NCBI GenBank assembly: GCA_963721305.1
Contig: CAVRIR010000006.1
Span: 124,001-188,000, forward strand
DNA: 64,000 nucleotides
Direction: 5' to 3'
Source: DATAES01 sp963721305
GTDB taxonomy: Bacteria > Actinomycetota > Acidimicrobiia > Acidimicrobiales > JACDCH01
Made by a program: the position numbers and the translations under genes. The notes beneath the pieces were generated by a model. That model searched no databases and was not told the DNA's origin. It was given only the letters and a program-made list of their open reading frames with translations. This document shows positions 54,771-63,573 of this stretch, in pieces; the first letter of the stretch is position 1; each line of letters begins with the position of its first letter.

Positions 54771-56342
54771 TTACGAGGCTTCGCGTGGGTCCCGTGGGTG
54801 CGCGAACAAGTTCTCGGGTGGGGGTGGGAGTGCGTCGATCTCGATGTCGGTGTCCGGTTGATCGTCGTCGGCGCTCACGAGCGACGCGTCCTCTGGCGCT
54901 TGATGCTCGACGCGGTATCCGGTGAAGCCGAACACGATCGCGAGAATCGGATTGAGGAGGTTGAAGAACGCGAACGGCAGGTACTCGACGGTTGGCACGC
55001 CCAACACGCCGGTCATGTAAGCGCCGCAGCTGTTCCACGGCACCAACGGCGACGTGACCGTCCCGGTGTCCTCGACCGTGCGCGACAGCATGCGGGGCGC
55101 CAGACCCTGACGGGCGAACGCCTCCCGGTAGGCGCGGCTGGGCATCACGTCGGCCACGTACTGATCGCCGGCCACCACGTTCAACCCGATAGCGGTCAGA
55201 CCGGCCGTAGCGATGAGCTGTCCATCGGTGTGAGATCTGGCGACCAGTGGACGCAAGATCCACGCGAGGAAGCCCGCGTGTTCCATGATCGCGGCGAAAC
55301 AGAGAGCGCCGAGGATCAGCCACACCGTTGTGAGCATGCTGGACATGCCGCCGCGCGAAAACAGGTCGTTGATGGTCGCGTTGCTGCTGTGGGCCACGTG
55401 ACCACTGGCCATGGCCGAGAAGACCGCCTCCACGCCGTTGAGAACCCGGCCCTGATCGGGCTTGCCGACGAACGCAGTCACGACATCGGGTTGGGTGAAG
55501 GACGCGAGGATGCCGCTGAACAGAGCGGTGCCGAGGATGGCAAGGAACGGCGGCACTCGCCGGATGGACAGCACGATCAGCAGCGCCAGCGGCAGGAGGT
55601 TGACCAGGCCGATGTTGTACACGGCAGCCAACGCATCGCGGGCGCTCGACGTATCGAGCGTCCCGACGGCGTCCCGGTGCGCGATACCGATGCCCAAGAA
55701 GATGAGAAACGCCACGGCGAACGACGGCACCACGGTCGTCAACATCCCCCGGATGTGCTGGTTGACGGTGACGCCGCCGACGAGCTGGGGTACCAGCACG
55801 GTCGTCTCGGACAGCGGCGACATCTTGTCGCCCATGTACGCGCCGGAGATAACGGCGCCCGCGGTGATCGGACTCGACAACCCGAGGATCGGAGCCATCC
55901 CCACGAACGCGACGCCGAGCGTGCCGGCCGTGGTCCAGGAGCTACCGGTCACCGCGCCGACCAGCGCGCAGATCAGCGCCACGCTGGCGAAGAAGATCAC
56001 CGGCCGCAGCACCGCCAGCCCGTAGGAGACGATGGTGGGGATCGTTCCCGCCAGGTTCCACGTGCCGATCAGCGCGCCGACGGCGAGGAGGATGAAGATC
56101 GCTCCCATCGCCGAGCTGATGCCACCGATGGCGGCCTCCTGGACTGCGGCAACCGTGTGGCCGTTCTTGAACGCCACCAGCGACGCGAACGCGGCGCTCA
56201 GGAACAGGGCCACCTGAAGGGGACCGTCTGCCGCCGAAGTCCCGTAGAGGATCATCGTGAGCGCGAGCAGACTGATGAGGACGACGACCGGCGCGAGGGC
56301 GTCGAGCAGTGACGGCTCGCGCGGAGTCGCCTGTGTGGTCAT
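54771..56342 (-). CDS. NhaC-family Na+/H+ (or amino-acid) antiporter
   Basis: A 523-residue membrane protein with about 12 TMs. Markers are 'GHTVAAVQEAAIGGISSAMG', 'ALVGAVTGSSWTTAGTLG', 'SGAYMGDKMSPLSETTVL', 'VVAGDQYVADVMPSRAYRE' and 'TVTSPLVPWNSCGAYM'. The MSPLSET and PWNSCG motifs are typical of NhaC. Relatives exchange Na+/H+; some in ADI or malate loci exchange organic ions, so arginine/ornithine exchange is possible. The acidic C-terminal tail is 'ADDDQPDTDIEIDALPPPP'. It lies 29 nt upstream of arcA copy 2. Confidence 0.88.
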   Translation of the reverse strand: MTTQATPREPSLLDALAPVVVLISLLALTMILYGTSAADGPLQVALFLSAAFASLVAFKNGHTVAAVQEAAIGGISSAMGAIFILLAVGALIGTWNLAGTIPTIVSYGLAVLRPVIFFASVALICALVGAVTGSSWTTAGTLGVAFVGMAPILGLSSPITAGAVISGAYMGDKMSPLSETTVLVPQLVGGVTVNQHIRGMLTTVVPSFAVAFLIFLGIGIAHRDAVGTLDTSSARDALAAVYNIGLVNLLPLALLIVLSIRRVPPFLAILGTALFSGILASFTQPDVVTAFVGKPDQGRVLNGVEAVFSAMASGHVAHSSNATINDLFSRGGMSSMLTTVWLILGALCFAAIMEHAGFLAWILRPLVARSHTDGQLIATAGLTAIGLNVVAGDQYVADVMPSRAYREAFARQGLAPRMLSRTVEDTGTVTSPLVPWNSCGAYMTGVLGVPTVEYLPFAFFNLLNPILAIVFGFTGYRVEHQAPEDASLVSADDDQPDTDIEIDALPPPPENLFAHPRDPREAS

Positions 56343-56355
56343 CGATGTGTCCGCG

Positions 56356-57762
56356 TCACCGGTATTGCGGGACCGGTTCGGGCTCGGTCATGCGCGACCG
56401 CTGCCGCGCGTAGACGGGAATGCCGAGCAGGAGCGCACCACCTGCCAGGAAGAACGGCGCCCAGTAGACGAAGAAGCTGTTGCCGGTGTTTCGGGAGTAC
56501 CAGATGAACAGGATCGAGAACACGAGCGAGAGGACGGCAACGACGGTGTCGCGCACGAACCGGGGTGTGTGAAGCGCCTTGTGGTCCACCCAACGCCACT
56601 TGAGTTGGGCCAGCGCGGAGAACGCATAAGGAATCGCGGCGGTGATGCCGGTCATCAACACGAGGGTGGTGAACACGGTGGCGCCGTTGGACCCGAGGTA
56701 GTTGATCGCCATGGCGATCGAGGCCAGCAGGGTCGAAGCCACGATCCCGAATGCCGGCACCCCCTTGGGCGAGATGCGCTTGAACTGCTCCGGGAACAAG
56801 CCGTCGTTCGCGGCAGCGAGGGGCATCTCCGCGCAGATCATCGTCCACCCGTTCAGCGCTCCGAACCCGGAGATGATGACGATGATCGCCATCACGTGAC
56901 CCCAGACGGTGCCGCCGAACATGGTGTTCACGGCGTCCGAGAACGGTGCGGTGGCATTGACGAGATGCGACGCCGGCAGGATGCCGAACACCGCAGTGAG
57001 CGAAAGCATGTACACGACCGCGGTGGCCAGCGTGCCCAGGATCGTCGCGCGCGGGATGTTGCGGTCGGGGTCCTTCACCTTGCCGGCCGCTACTGCCGCT
57101 ACCTCGACGCCGAGATAACTGAACAAGGCGATGGCCATCCCGCCGCCGATGGCCGCGATCGCACTCTCGCCGCTCACGTTCCACGGCGAGAAGTTCGCGC
57201 TCTGTATGTAGAACAGACCAACGGTGGCCATGAACGCGAGCGCGATGAACTTCAACACCGTCGTCACGACCTGCACCGCGCCCATGTTCTTCACACCGGT
57301 CAGGTTGATCACCGCCGGAATCCACAACCCGACCAGCACGAGCAGCACGGAGCCCAACCGGTTGTGACCCTTGTTGACGAACTCCTCGACGTACAGGACC
57401 CAGCCGACGGCAATGGCGGCGTTGCCGGCCCAGGCCGTGATCCAGTACGACCAGGCGTTCGCGAAGCCGAGAGGGTTGCCGAAGGCGACCCTCGAGTAGG
57501 CGTAGGGACCACCGTCGGCGGGGAGCCGTCGCGAGAGCGCGGCGAACAACAACGCCAAGGCGATTGCGCCGATGGTGGTGAGGCCCATGGACACGAGGGT
57601 GATGGGGCCGTACGAGGCGAGCGAGGTCGGCAGGTTGAAGATGCCGACCCCGATGATGCTGCCCATGATCAAAGCGATGGCGGTGGTGAGGCCGAAGTTG
57701 CGGCCGGCGTCGCGCGCGGGGGTGCCGGCGGTGGGTGCCGGTGGCTGAATTTCTGTGCTCAC
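56356..57762 (-). CDS. APC-family permease, probable arginine/ornithine antiporter
   Basis: A 468-residue permease with 12 TMs. The N-terminal 'LTTAIALIMGSIIGVGIFNL' (GSIIGxGIF substrate loop), 'RRLPADGGPYAYSRVAFG', 'WSYWITAWAGNAAIA', 'AIALFSYLGVEVAAVAAG' and 'GALNGWTMICAEMPLAAAND' are typical of APC antiporters of the basic-amino-acid group. Context with arcA supports arginine/ornithine exchange (inference). The start is GTG 57762 (VSTEIQPP), with AAGGGGC upstream. A decayed piece of a very similar gene remains at 27692-27760. The gene is first in apc-nhaC-arcA. Confidence 0.88.
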   Translation of the reverse strand: MSTEIQPPAPTAGTPARDAGRNFGLTTAIALIMGSIIGVGIFNLPTSLASYGPITLVSMGLTTIGAIALALLFAALSRRLPADGGPYAYSRVAFGNPLGFANAWSYWITAWAGNAAIAVGWVLYVEEFVNKGHNRLGSVLLVLVGLWIPAVINLTGVKNMGAVQVVTTVLKFIALAFMATVGLFYIQSANFSPWNVSGESAIAAIGGGMAIALFSYLGVEVAAVAAGKVKDPDRNIPRATILGTLATAVVYMLSLTAVFGILPASHLVNATAPFSDAVNTMFGGTVWGHVMAIIVIISGFGALNGWTMICAEMPLAAANDGLFPEQFKRISPKGVPAFGIVASTLLASIAMAINYLGSNGATVFTTLVLMTGITAAIPYAFSALAQLKWRWVDHKALHTPRFVRDTVVAVLSLVFSILFIWYSRNTGNSFFVYWAPFFLAGGALLLGIPVYARQRSRMTEPEPVPQYR

Positions 57763-57971
57763 ATGTCGCCCCTTTTCGTCTTGCCGGAGCGAGATTACGT
57801 GGCGTCGCCGGCGCGAACGCGACATGCCACCTCGCTCTGAGCAAGGCGCGATTCCGACCCCGATCGCCACGCGTGGGTCCACGAATTCACGTATCCACCG
57901 TGCTTCACTCCGGATGGGTGACGACCGATAGCCGGCGGCCACCGATCATGCACGTGAGACAGGGGTGACAG

Positions 57972-59144
57972 ATGCGACATGACCACCGCGGCCGTCGACG
58001 AGTGACAACCTTGGCCGGCATTCTGTTGGCCGCGTGCGCGCTCATCGCGGCCTGCAGCAGCGACAGCACGAACAAGGTGACAGCCGCCCAGACTCGCGTC
58101 ACGCAGGCGGAGAAGGGTGTCACGGACGCGCAGGCAGCCTTCGAGAAGGCGACGGCGCAGTTCTGCGGCGACACCAAGGACTACGTCCTCGCGCTCGACC
58201 GCTACGGGAAGGCCTTCGATCAATCCGCCGCGACCGTCGGCGACATCAAGACCGTCGGCGCCGACCTCGAGAACCCCCGTGCGACCGTGGTGTCCAGCGC
58301 CGAAGCGGTCACACCAGCGCGCGACAACCTCGCGAAGGCCAAGCAGGAGCTCGCCGACGCGCAGGCTGCCCTCGCCGCGGCGCAGGCGTCTGCGGCCAGT
58401 CAGACATTGCCGTCCACGACCGCGCCGAGCACCACGACGACCGCACCTCTCGTCCCGCCGGAGACCGTCGATCGCGTGAAGAAGGCAGAAGCCGATTTCA
58501 CTGCCGCGACGCAAGGCGTGACTGACCAGACGCCATTGACGCAGGCCACCGTGCAGGTCAACTCGGCCGCGCTCGCGCTTCAGGTCGCGTGGCTGCAACT
58601 GTTCAACCAGGCCGGCTGCTTCAGCGACGAACAGCACCAGAAAGCGGCGACCGCGCTCCAGGACTACACCGCCTCACTCCAGACCGCGCTCCACACGACC
58701 GGTTTCTACAACGGCGAAATCGACGGCGTCTACGGACCTTCCACCGCCGAAGCGGTCCAGCAGCTGCAGACGAAGCACGCCCTGCCGACAACCGGGTGGG
58801 TTGACCGCGCCACCGCAAATGCCCTCGATGCCGAACTGCTCGCCTCGGGCGGTGCCGCCGCCACGCAAGCGCTGACGCACACCGCCGCGGTGCAATCGAC
58901 GCTCAAGCTCGCCGGCTACTGGACCGGACCAGTCGATGGGCAATGGACGCCCGAGTTGACCACGGCACTGATGGACTTCCAGACCGCGCTCGGCGTACCT
59001 CCCACCGGATCGGTCGACGCCGCAACACTCGCGGCGTTGGAACAGGTGATCGCGAACGCGCAGTCGGCGGCGTCGACCACCACAACCTCCACGCCGCAGA
59101 CATCGACGACAATCAACGAGACCACCACCTCGCAGTCGAGCTGA
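57972..59144 (+). CDS. Lipoprotein with coiled region and two peptidoglycan-binding domains
   Basis: A 390-residue exported protein. The signal 'MRHDHRGRRRVTTLAGILLA' leads to a lipobox ending at Cys28 ('ALIAACSS'). Next is a helical Ala/Gln-rich region (35-150), a Thr-rich linker ('PSTTAPSTTTTAP'), and two PG_binding_1 modules: 'LQTALHTTGFYNGEIDGVYG' with 'AEAVQQLQTKHALPTTGW', and 'QSTLKLAGYWTGPVDGQWTP' with 'MDFQTALGVPPTGSV'. The C-terminal tail is Thr/Ser-rich. It probably ties membrane to cell wall. It is divergent from the APC gene across a 209-bp gap. Confidence 0.88.
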   Translation: MRHDHRGRRRVTTLAGILLAACALIAACSSDSTNKVTAAQTRVTQAEKGVTDAQAAFEKATAQFCGDTKDYVLALDRYGKAFDQSAATVGDIKTVGADLENPRATVVSSAEAVTPARDNLAKAKQELADAQAALAAAQASAASQTLPSTTAPSTTTTAPLVPPETVDRVKKAEADFTAATQGVTDQTPLTQATVQVNSAALALQVAWLQLFNQAGCFSDEQHQKAATALQDYTASLQTALHTTGFYNGEIDGVYGPSTAEAVQQLQTKHALPTTGWVDRATANALDAELLASGGAAATQALTHTAAVQSTLKLAGYWTGPVDGQWTPELTTALMDFQTALGVPPTGSVDAATLAALEQVIANAQSAASTTTTSTPQTSTTINETTTSQSS

Positions 59145-59272
59145 AGGTCGCGATCACTGCCCGAGGCGATCCACACTCGACCTTCATCGGGACAACACCC
59201 TTGACGACGGTTTGAGCCGTCATGCAGGCTCCACACACAAATCGAGATGCACACACCAGGAGGACATGTCGC

Positions 59273-59785
59273 GTGGCTACGAAGCAGGTCGTATTGGCCA
59301 TCTTTTCGGACGAGGCCGCGGCCGACGCGGCCGCTCAATCCCTGAAGGATTGGGACAAGCTCGACGACGAGGTGAAGTTGAACGCGATCGGCGTGCTCGT
59401 CCTCGATGAGAACGGCAAGGTCAAGACGCACAAGCTGGGCCGGCGTAGCTGGGGCAAGGGCGCTGGAATCGGCGTGGTGCTGGCAGCTCTCAGTCCGCCG
59501 ACGTTGATCGCCGGCGCCCTCGCCGGGGGCGCGCTCGGTGCGCTCCACCACAAGGGTCTCGGTGTCGACGGGGCGGAGCGCGACGAGATCGCGACCGCAC
59601 TGACGGATGGCCGAGCAGGCGTGGGGGCGCTCGTGGTGGAGTCAGAGGCGCAAGCCGTCTCGGACAAGCTCAGCGAGCTCGGCGGCGAGCTCCACGTGTT
59701 GAGCCCCAGCGATGAAGCCGTTGCCGAGGTGGACGCGATCGCGCCCGAGGTCGACGCTGCCGTTACCGCTGAAGGCTCTGCGTAG
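59273..59785 (+). CDS. DUF1269-like membrane-associated protein
   Basis: A 170-residue protein from a GTG at 59273 with AGGAGGA 8 nt upstream. It opens 'MATKQVVLAIFSDEAAADAA', then 'AIGVLVLDENGKVKTHKLG', a Gly/Ala hydrophobic hairpin 'GIGVVLAALSPPTLIAGALAG', and 'AGVGALVVESEAQAVSDKLS'. This matches DUF1269 proteins, often stress-induced; function unknown. It lies before two further small membrane genes on the same strand. Confidence 0.8.
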   Translation: MATKQVVLAIFSDEAAADAAAQSLKDWDKLDDEVKLNAIGVLVLDENGKVKTHKLGRRSWGKGAGIGVVLAALSPPTLIAGALAGGALGALHHKGLGVDGAERDEIATALTDGRAGVGALVVESEAQAVSDKLSELGGELHVLSPSDEAVAEVDAIAPEVDAAVTAEGSA

Positions 59786-59874
59786 TCTTCCTCGATCCCC
59801 CACCAGCGCCGCGACGAGACCGTCGTTGCCGCCGACCCGACTCGGCACGCTTCGTTGCTGTTGACGTACGGTCC

Positions 59875-60162
59875 ATGCGGTGGACAGCGACGCGGAAGCG
59901 GTTTGTGTGGAAGATCCTGAACGCTGCGGCCGCCGCGGCTGCTGCACTCGTGGTGCAGCGCACGCTTTCTGTTGTGTGGCGACGGGTCGGTGGCGGGCCG
60001 CCGCCTGACGGCCCGGCCGATCGGAAGGTCACCTTCGGTGCGGCGCTGACGTGGGCGGTGTCGATCGGCGCCGGCGTCGGCGTCGCACGGCTCGTCGCGG
60101 CGCGTCTGTCTGCTCGGGTGTGGGAGGCAGCCACTCACGAGGCGCCTCCGGACTCGACCTGA
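59875..60162 (+). CDS. DUF4235-like small membrane protein
   Basis: A 95-residue protein: basic start 'MRWTATRKRFVWKILNAA', TM1 'AAAAAALVVQRTLSVVW', loop 'RVGGGPPPDGPADRKVTFG', TM2 'AALTWAVSIGAGVGVARLVA', and tail 'ARVWEAATHEAPP'. This two-TM layout with a W-K-x-LN opening and the VTFGAAL turn is the actinobacterial DUF4235 family. Function unknown. It probably shares the stress-related cluster with its neighbours. Confidence 0.8.
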   Translation: MRWTATRKRFVWKILNAAAAAAAALVVQRTLSVVWRRVGGGPPPDGPADRKVTFGAALTWAVSIGAGVGVARLVAARLSARVWEAATHEAPPDST

Positions 60163-60229
60163 GTGCTGCGCTCGTGTGTGAGCCTCGATCACGCTGAACG
60201 GTCCGATCGGTCAGCACTACGCTGCCGCG

Positions 60230-60571
60230 ATGCCTGACATGGACGAGCCGTCAGCGCCGGCAGTGCGCGACAGCGATTGGCCGACACAGGCCACCGACCA
60301 GATCGTCAAGGTTGTCGGAACTGTTCACGACAAGCTCACGGGATCGGTCATGTTGGCCGCTCGTGCCGTCGTGTACGGCCTGTTCGCACTGATCCTCGGG
60401 ATCGCCGCGTTCACGCTCGCGATCATCTTCGCCGTCCGATTGTTCGACAACTACCTACCGGACGCCATCTTCGGTGAGGACCACATTTGGGTCGCGTATT
60501 CGATCGTCGGGTTCCTGCTGTGTTTGAGCGCGGCGCTGCTGTGGAAGTTGAAAGTGCCCAAGAACGTGTGA
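60230..60571 (+). CDS. Small membrane protein, holin-superfamily-III-like
   Basis: A 113-residue protein. A soluble N-terminus ('DWPTQATDQIVKVVGTVHDK') is followed by two TMs, 'AARAVVYGLFALILGIAAFT' with 'LAIIFAVRLFD', and 'VAYSIVGFLLCLSAALLWKL'. The arrangement resembles actinobacterial phage-holin-like proteins; that call is only by pattern. It converges with the aquaporin gene. No lysis genes are near, so a phage origin is unlikely. Confidence 0.65.
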   Translation: MPDMDEPSAPAVRDSDWPTQATDQIVKVVGTVHDKLTGSVMLAARAVVYGLFALILGIAAFTLAIIFAVRLFDNYLPDAIFGEDHIWVAYSIVGFLLCLSAALLWKLKVPKNV

Positions 60572-60613
60572 GGCGTAACCAGCTTCAGTCGTCCCGACCG
60601 CCCCCTGTTGGTT

Positions 60614-61405
60614 CTAAGCGTCGGCGGCGGCCTCGGCTTCAGGGCTGATGGGCGTACGGGTCGCTGGTGCGACGTCGTCGTGGGGTGGCACCAGTGCCCT
60701 CCACAGGAGTCCGCCGATCAGTCCGCCGACGAGTGGGAACACGATGAAGACCCACAGTTGAGACAACGCCCACGAACCTTGGAACACGGCCGTGGACAAG
60801 CTGCGGGCCGGGTTGACCGACGTGTTGTCGATCGGAATCGTGACCAGATGGATCAGCGTCAGCATCAGACCGACGGTCAAGCCGGTGAACCCAACCGGCA
60901 TCGAACGGCGACTGGTGCTAGCGATCACAAACAGGAACAACGCCGTGAAGATGATCTCGGTCGCGATCGCCGCGCCGATCCCGAAACCGCCGAGGCCGCC
61001 GGCCGACGCTGACGGCGAGTGCGTGCCGAAACCGTTCGACGCGAACCCCGTCGCCTTCGCGCTGAACCCCGACACGCTGTTCGCGATCAGAAAGATCGTG
61101 AGCCCACCAAGCAGTCCGCCGACGATCTGACCTCCGACATACCAGGGAATCTCGTCGGCTCTGGTCTTGCCCGCGATCCACAACCCGACCGTCACCGCCG
61201 GGTTGATGTGACAGCCAGAGATCGAACCGATCGCGTACGCGGCACACAACAAACTCAACCCGAACGCCAGCGCCACTCCCAACCGGCCGACAGTCCCCGC
61301 TGGGTCGAACGTGCTCGTCGCCAGCACTGCCGTACCGGGACCACCCACGACCAGGATCAATGTTCCGATCAACTCCGCAACAAACAGACGACCGCGCTCA
61401 GACAT
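60614..61405 (-). CDS. aqpZ: Aquaporin (MIP family)
   Basis: A 263-residue six-TM channel with two NPA boxes: 'SGCHINPAVTVGLW' and 'NTSVNPARSLSTAVF' (aromatic/Arg region with His and Arg, a water-channel style). Between them lies a long Gly/Ser loop 'GTHSPSASAGGLGGFG'. ATG at 61405 after GCAGGTGG; a GTG two codons upstream is possible. It mediates rapid water flow under osmotic change (family knowledge). The 180-nt leader to the ANTAR gene holds a hairpin at 61457-61471. Confidence 0.93.
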   Translation of the reverse strand: MSERGRLFVAELIGTLILVVGGPGTAVLATSTFDPAGTVGRLGVALAFGLSLLCAAYAIGSISGCHINPAVTVGLWIAGKTRADEIPWYVGGQIVGGLLGGLTIFLIANSVSGFSAKATGFASNGFGTHSPSASAGGLGGFGIGAAIATEIIFTALFLFVIASTSRRSMPVGFTGLTVGLMLTLIHLVTIPIDNTSVNPARSLSTAVFQGSWALSQLWVFIVFPLVGGLIGGLLWRALVPPHDDVAPATRTPISPEAEAAADA

Positions 61406-61456
61406 GACCACCTGCCTTCCCGTTTGCCAGCCAGCAGACAGGTTAGGAACATCTGC

Positions 61457-61471
61457 CCCCGGACCACGGGG
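61457..61471 (-). promoter_or_regulatory. Hairpin in the leader of aqpZ
   Basis: A perfect 5-bp stem CCCCG/CGGGG with a 5-nt loop lies 52 nt upstream of the aqpZ start. The gene just upstream encodes an ANTAR (RNA-binding antiterminator) protein. ANTAR targets are usually two hexaloop hairpins with A1 and G4; this single pentaloop does not fit well, so it may simply be GC-rich sequence. Confidence 0.3.
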
Positions 61472-61585
61472 ATCCCATCGCTGACGGGAGATTGGAAGCG
61501 CAAGTGGGCGGGTCCGGCAGGCGGCGGGTGACGACGCGCGAGGCGACCTACCAGAGGGTCGACGCGAGAAGACGGGCTCGAAGGA

Positions 61586-61780
61586 TTACCGGTCGAAGCG
61601 CAGATCACGGCGGACGATCTGCTCACTGACTTCGTCAACGCTTTGACCGCGGTTTCCTGCGAACTGCGCGATCCGAGCAAGCGCTCGATCAATGGTGCAG
61701 TCGCATTGCTCCGAGACCATGCCCGCGGCCTGATGCACGACGGTTCCGTAGCTGTCGTTCGACATCGGCTCGTGGAACAT
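61586..61780 (-). CDS. Stand-alone ANTAR-domain protein
   Basis: A 64-residue protein, about the size of a bare ANTAR domain: 'SYGTVVHQAAGMVSEQCDC', 'TIDRALARIAQFAGNRGQSV', 'DEVSEQIVRRD'. The Q-A-x-G-M and A-L-x-R-I spacing is the three-helix ANTAR signature for RNA-hairpin binding and transcription antitermination. There is no GAF or receiver domain, so it may be a short regulator or a relic of a GAF-ANTAR protein. ATG at 61780 or 61765. It is transcribed toward aqpZ, 180 nt away. Confidence 0.75.
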   Translation of the reverse strand: MFHEPMSNDSYGTVVHQAAGMVSEQCDCTIDRALARIAQFAGNRGQSVDEVSEQIVRRDLRFDR

Positions 61781-62042
61781 GAGCGCAGTGACCGTACGTC
61801 AGCCATGACCGAACCGTCGAACCGTCGAACCAGCACATCGGCGTCTCGCTACTTCACCGCACTGTCCGCTACCCATGGCGGGTGCTTCTGGGCGGTGCGT
61901 GTGCGGGGCCGGGCTGGCCCTTCCTGACCTTCGATGTGACCCACAGCAGGTGTGCGGTGCCTCGTCCTGGGAAGCGATCCGAGGCCGCCCGATTCGAGCG
62001 CTATACTTGACGAAAAGCGGCGAGTCAATTTGGGGCGGAGAC

Positions 62043-62693
62043 ATGGGTTTGCTTGACCGGCATCGTGAGAAGAAGGCCGAGCGCGAGCGACAGCAGGAGA
62101 TCCAAGCGCGTACGAGAGCCGCCGCCGCCAAGGCGGCGAAAGAGGACTTCGGGCGCAGGAACCGGCTGCAAGATGCACGGACCAACCCGGGCACTCGCAG
62201 TGGCGTCGCGTTGATGCTCAAGAACGACGAGAGGGTGTTCCAAGAGCTCGCCGGATTGTCATTGATCGAGCCACGTTGCTTGCCCGGCGCGTGGGAAGGT
62301 CGTTCACAAGGCTTCTCGGCGCCGGTTGCCGGCGGGGTTCGTTACCGAGCCGGCGCGCCGAGAGGTCGCTACGTCCAGGACGCTGAGACGCCGGCGTCGA
62401 TCGACTCGGGCACGGTCACAATCACCGACCAGCGCGTGGTGTTCCAGGGTGCCCACGCGACGCGCGAGTGGGCGTTCACGAAGATGCTCGGTCTGCAACA
62501 TGTCCACGGGCGTCAGCCGTGGACCGCGATCGAGGTGTCGAACCGCCACATGACCAGCGGGTTCACGTACCCGGCCGTGCTCGGGGGTCAGATGCGATTC
62601 CGCCTCGACCTCGCGATCGCGCACTTCAATGGTGAGCTCGATTCGTTCATCGCTGGGCTCGAAGCGGAGCTCCACGAGCACACGCTCACCTGA
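62043..62693 (+). CDS. Conserved hypothetical protein with PH-like strand pattern
   Basis: A 216-residue cytoplasmic protein. An N-terminal charged helix 'MGLLDRHREKKAERERQQE' is followed by 'FQELAGLSLIEPRCLPG', then 'DSGTVTITDQRVVFQGAHAT', 'REWAFTKMLGLQHVHG' and 'AHFNGELDSFIAGLEAELHE'. The 'GTVTITDQRVVFQG' run looks like a bacterial PH/GRAM-type strand set, so membrane or lipid association is possible. The start at 62043 follows GGGCGGAG. It is divergent from the ANTAR gene (262 bp apart). No precise family recognised. Confidence 0.75.
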   Translation: MGLLDRHREKKAERERQQEIQARTRAAAAKAAKEDFGRRNRLQDARTNPGTRSGVALMLKNDERVFQELAGLSLIEPRCLPGAWEGRSQGFSAPVAGGVRYRAGAPRGRYVQDAETPASIDSGTVTITDQRVVFQGAHATREWAFTKMLGLQHVHGRQPWTAIEVSNRHMTSGFTYPAVLGGQMRFRLDLAIAHFNGELDSFIAGLEAELHEHTLT

Positions 62694-62761
62694 CCCCCGC
62701 CCATTGGCGCGATCCCTGCGCCCTCGAGCGCGACGGCACCATCCGGAACCCGTGGAGCGCC

Positions 62762-62926
62762 TCAGCGGGATGCGAAGAACAGAGCTGCGCGGCACTCCTC
62801 GCACGCCCAACCCTCCGCGATCGCGGTCGGGGGACGGTCGAGGTCCGCCGGAAAGATCTTGCGGCAGCGGCCGCACTGCCTCGTGGCCGCGACAGGTTCA
62901 GGTTCGCTGGCTGTGTAGGTGGACAC
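62762..62926 (-). CDS. 54-residue zinc-ribbon protein
   Basis: A small frame from a GTG at 62926 (GAAGGGA 7 nt upstream) reads VSTYTASEPEPVAATRQCG, then 'RCRKIFPADLDRPPTAIAE', 'GWACEECRAALFFASR', stop. Two CxxC knuckles (CGRC and CEEC), about 23 residues apart, make a likely zinc ribbon. Coding potential, ribosome site and motif support a real gene despite its size. It lies 129 nt after the last gene of the csp operon on the same strand and may belong to it. Confidence 0.75.
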   Translation of the reverse strand: MSTYTASEPEPVAATRQCGRCRKIFPADLDRPPTAIAEGWACEECRAALFFASR

Positions 62927-63055
62927 GGCTACGTCCCTTCACATCGAGGGAGCGTCAAGCGCTCCGCGAAGACAACCTGCGCAGGGGCGCCGCTCAGCGC
63001 CCGCCCCTACCGGCGGTTCGACGGCTCCCGTGTTGTCGACGATCGGCGCGCCTGC

Positions 63056-63286
63056 CTACCGACGGCGGGATTCGGCGAAGGGAGCTTTGAGCAGCAGCTC
63101 GAACGTCGCATTCGGCGGCTGGTTCGGTTCGTTCACGCGTCGGAGATACTCCTTGAGCGCCGATCTCGCCGCTGGTACATGCGGGCCTGATAGCTGCGAC
63201 GATTCGCGCAGCGCCGTCTTCGCGGCGGAGACGCGACGCTTGCGCTCGGCTCGCTCGTCGGCGCTATGGCCGACACCGGTGCTCAT
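63056..63286 (-). CDS. Small hypothetical protein, third gene of csp operon
   Basis: A 76-residue, highly charged, helical protein: 'MSTGVGHSADERAERKRRVS', 'KTALRESSQLSGPHVPAARS', 'ALKEYLRRVNEPNQPPNATF'. No family recognised. Its ATG overlaps the stop of the upstream gene by 4 nt (63283-63286), strong support for translation. It may be a small RNA- or protein-binding factor with the cold-shock protein (inference). Confidence 0.6.
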   Translation of the reverse strand: MSTGVGHSADERAERKRRVSAAKTALRESSQLSGPHVPAARSALKEYLRRVNEPNQPPNATFELLLKAPFAESRRR

Positions 63287-63573
63287 GTGCCCGCGAGGAG
63301 CTGGCGGAGCTTGCCGAGCGACACCAGCTTGCGCTCACGTTGTTCGGTATCGGTGTTGCGCCGTATGCGACGCTCCAACACGTCGAGTCGTGCGCTCTCC
63401 TCAGCCCGCAACTTCGCGCGCTCTCGGGTCGATCGCTGCTCCACCGCGCCCACGAACAACCTGAACGCGTCTCGGCTGCGTTCGACGCCGACCGTCTTGG
63501 CGATGTCCGCGAACGAGTTGCCCTCTGACCGCAATGCGATGACGCGCTCTCCGTCCGCAGTCGCGGAGCTCAC
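63283..63573 (-). CDS. HTH-like/coiled hypothetical protein coupled to csp
   Basis: A 96-residue protein. The N-terminal 'GERVIALRSEGNSFADIAKTV' with 'GVERSRDAFRLFVGAVEQR' looks like a helix-turn-helix of the 'ADIAKTVGV' kind. Residues 50-96 form a long charged helix ('ERAKLRAEESARLDVLERRI'). The GTG start overlaps the csp stop by 4 nt (GTGA, 63570-63573). It could be a small DNA- or RNA-binding regulator co-made with the cold-shock protein. Confidence 0.7.
   Translation of the reverse strand: MSSATADGERVIALRSEGNSFADIAKTVGVERSRDAFRLFVGAVEQRSTRERAKLRAEESARLDVLERRIRRNTDTEQRERKLVSLGKLRQLLAGT

Noticed and set aside
54759..57840. Two long plus-strand frames (517 and 527 codons)
   Set aside because: Antisense to the NhaC and APC genes, which show clear transporter motifs; the plus frames are low-complexity His/Arg/Gly/Asp.
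60230..60571. Prophage lysis holin
   Set aside because: No endolysin, integrase or other phage gene lies near; the protein matches the chromosomal holin-like families of actinobacteria.
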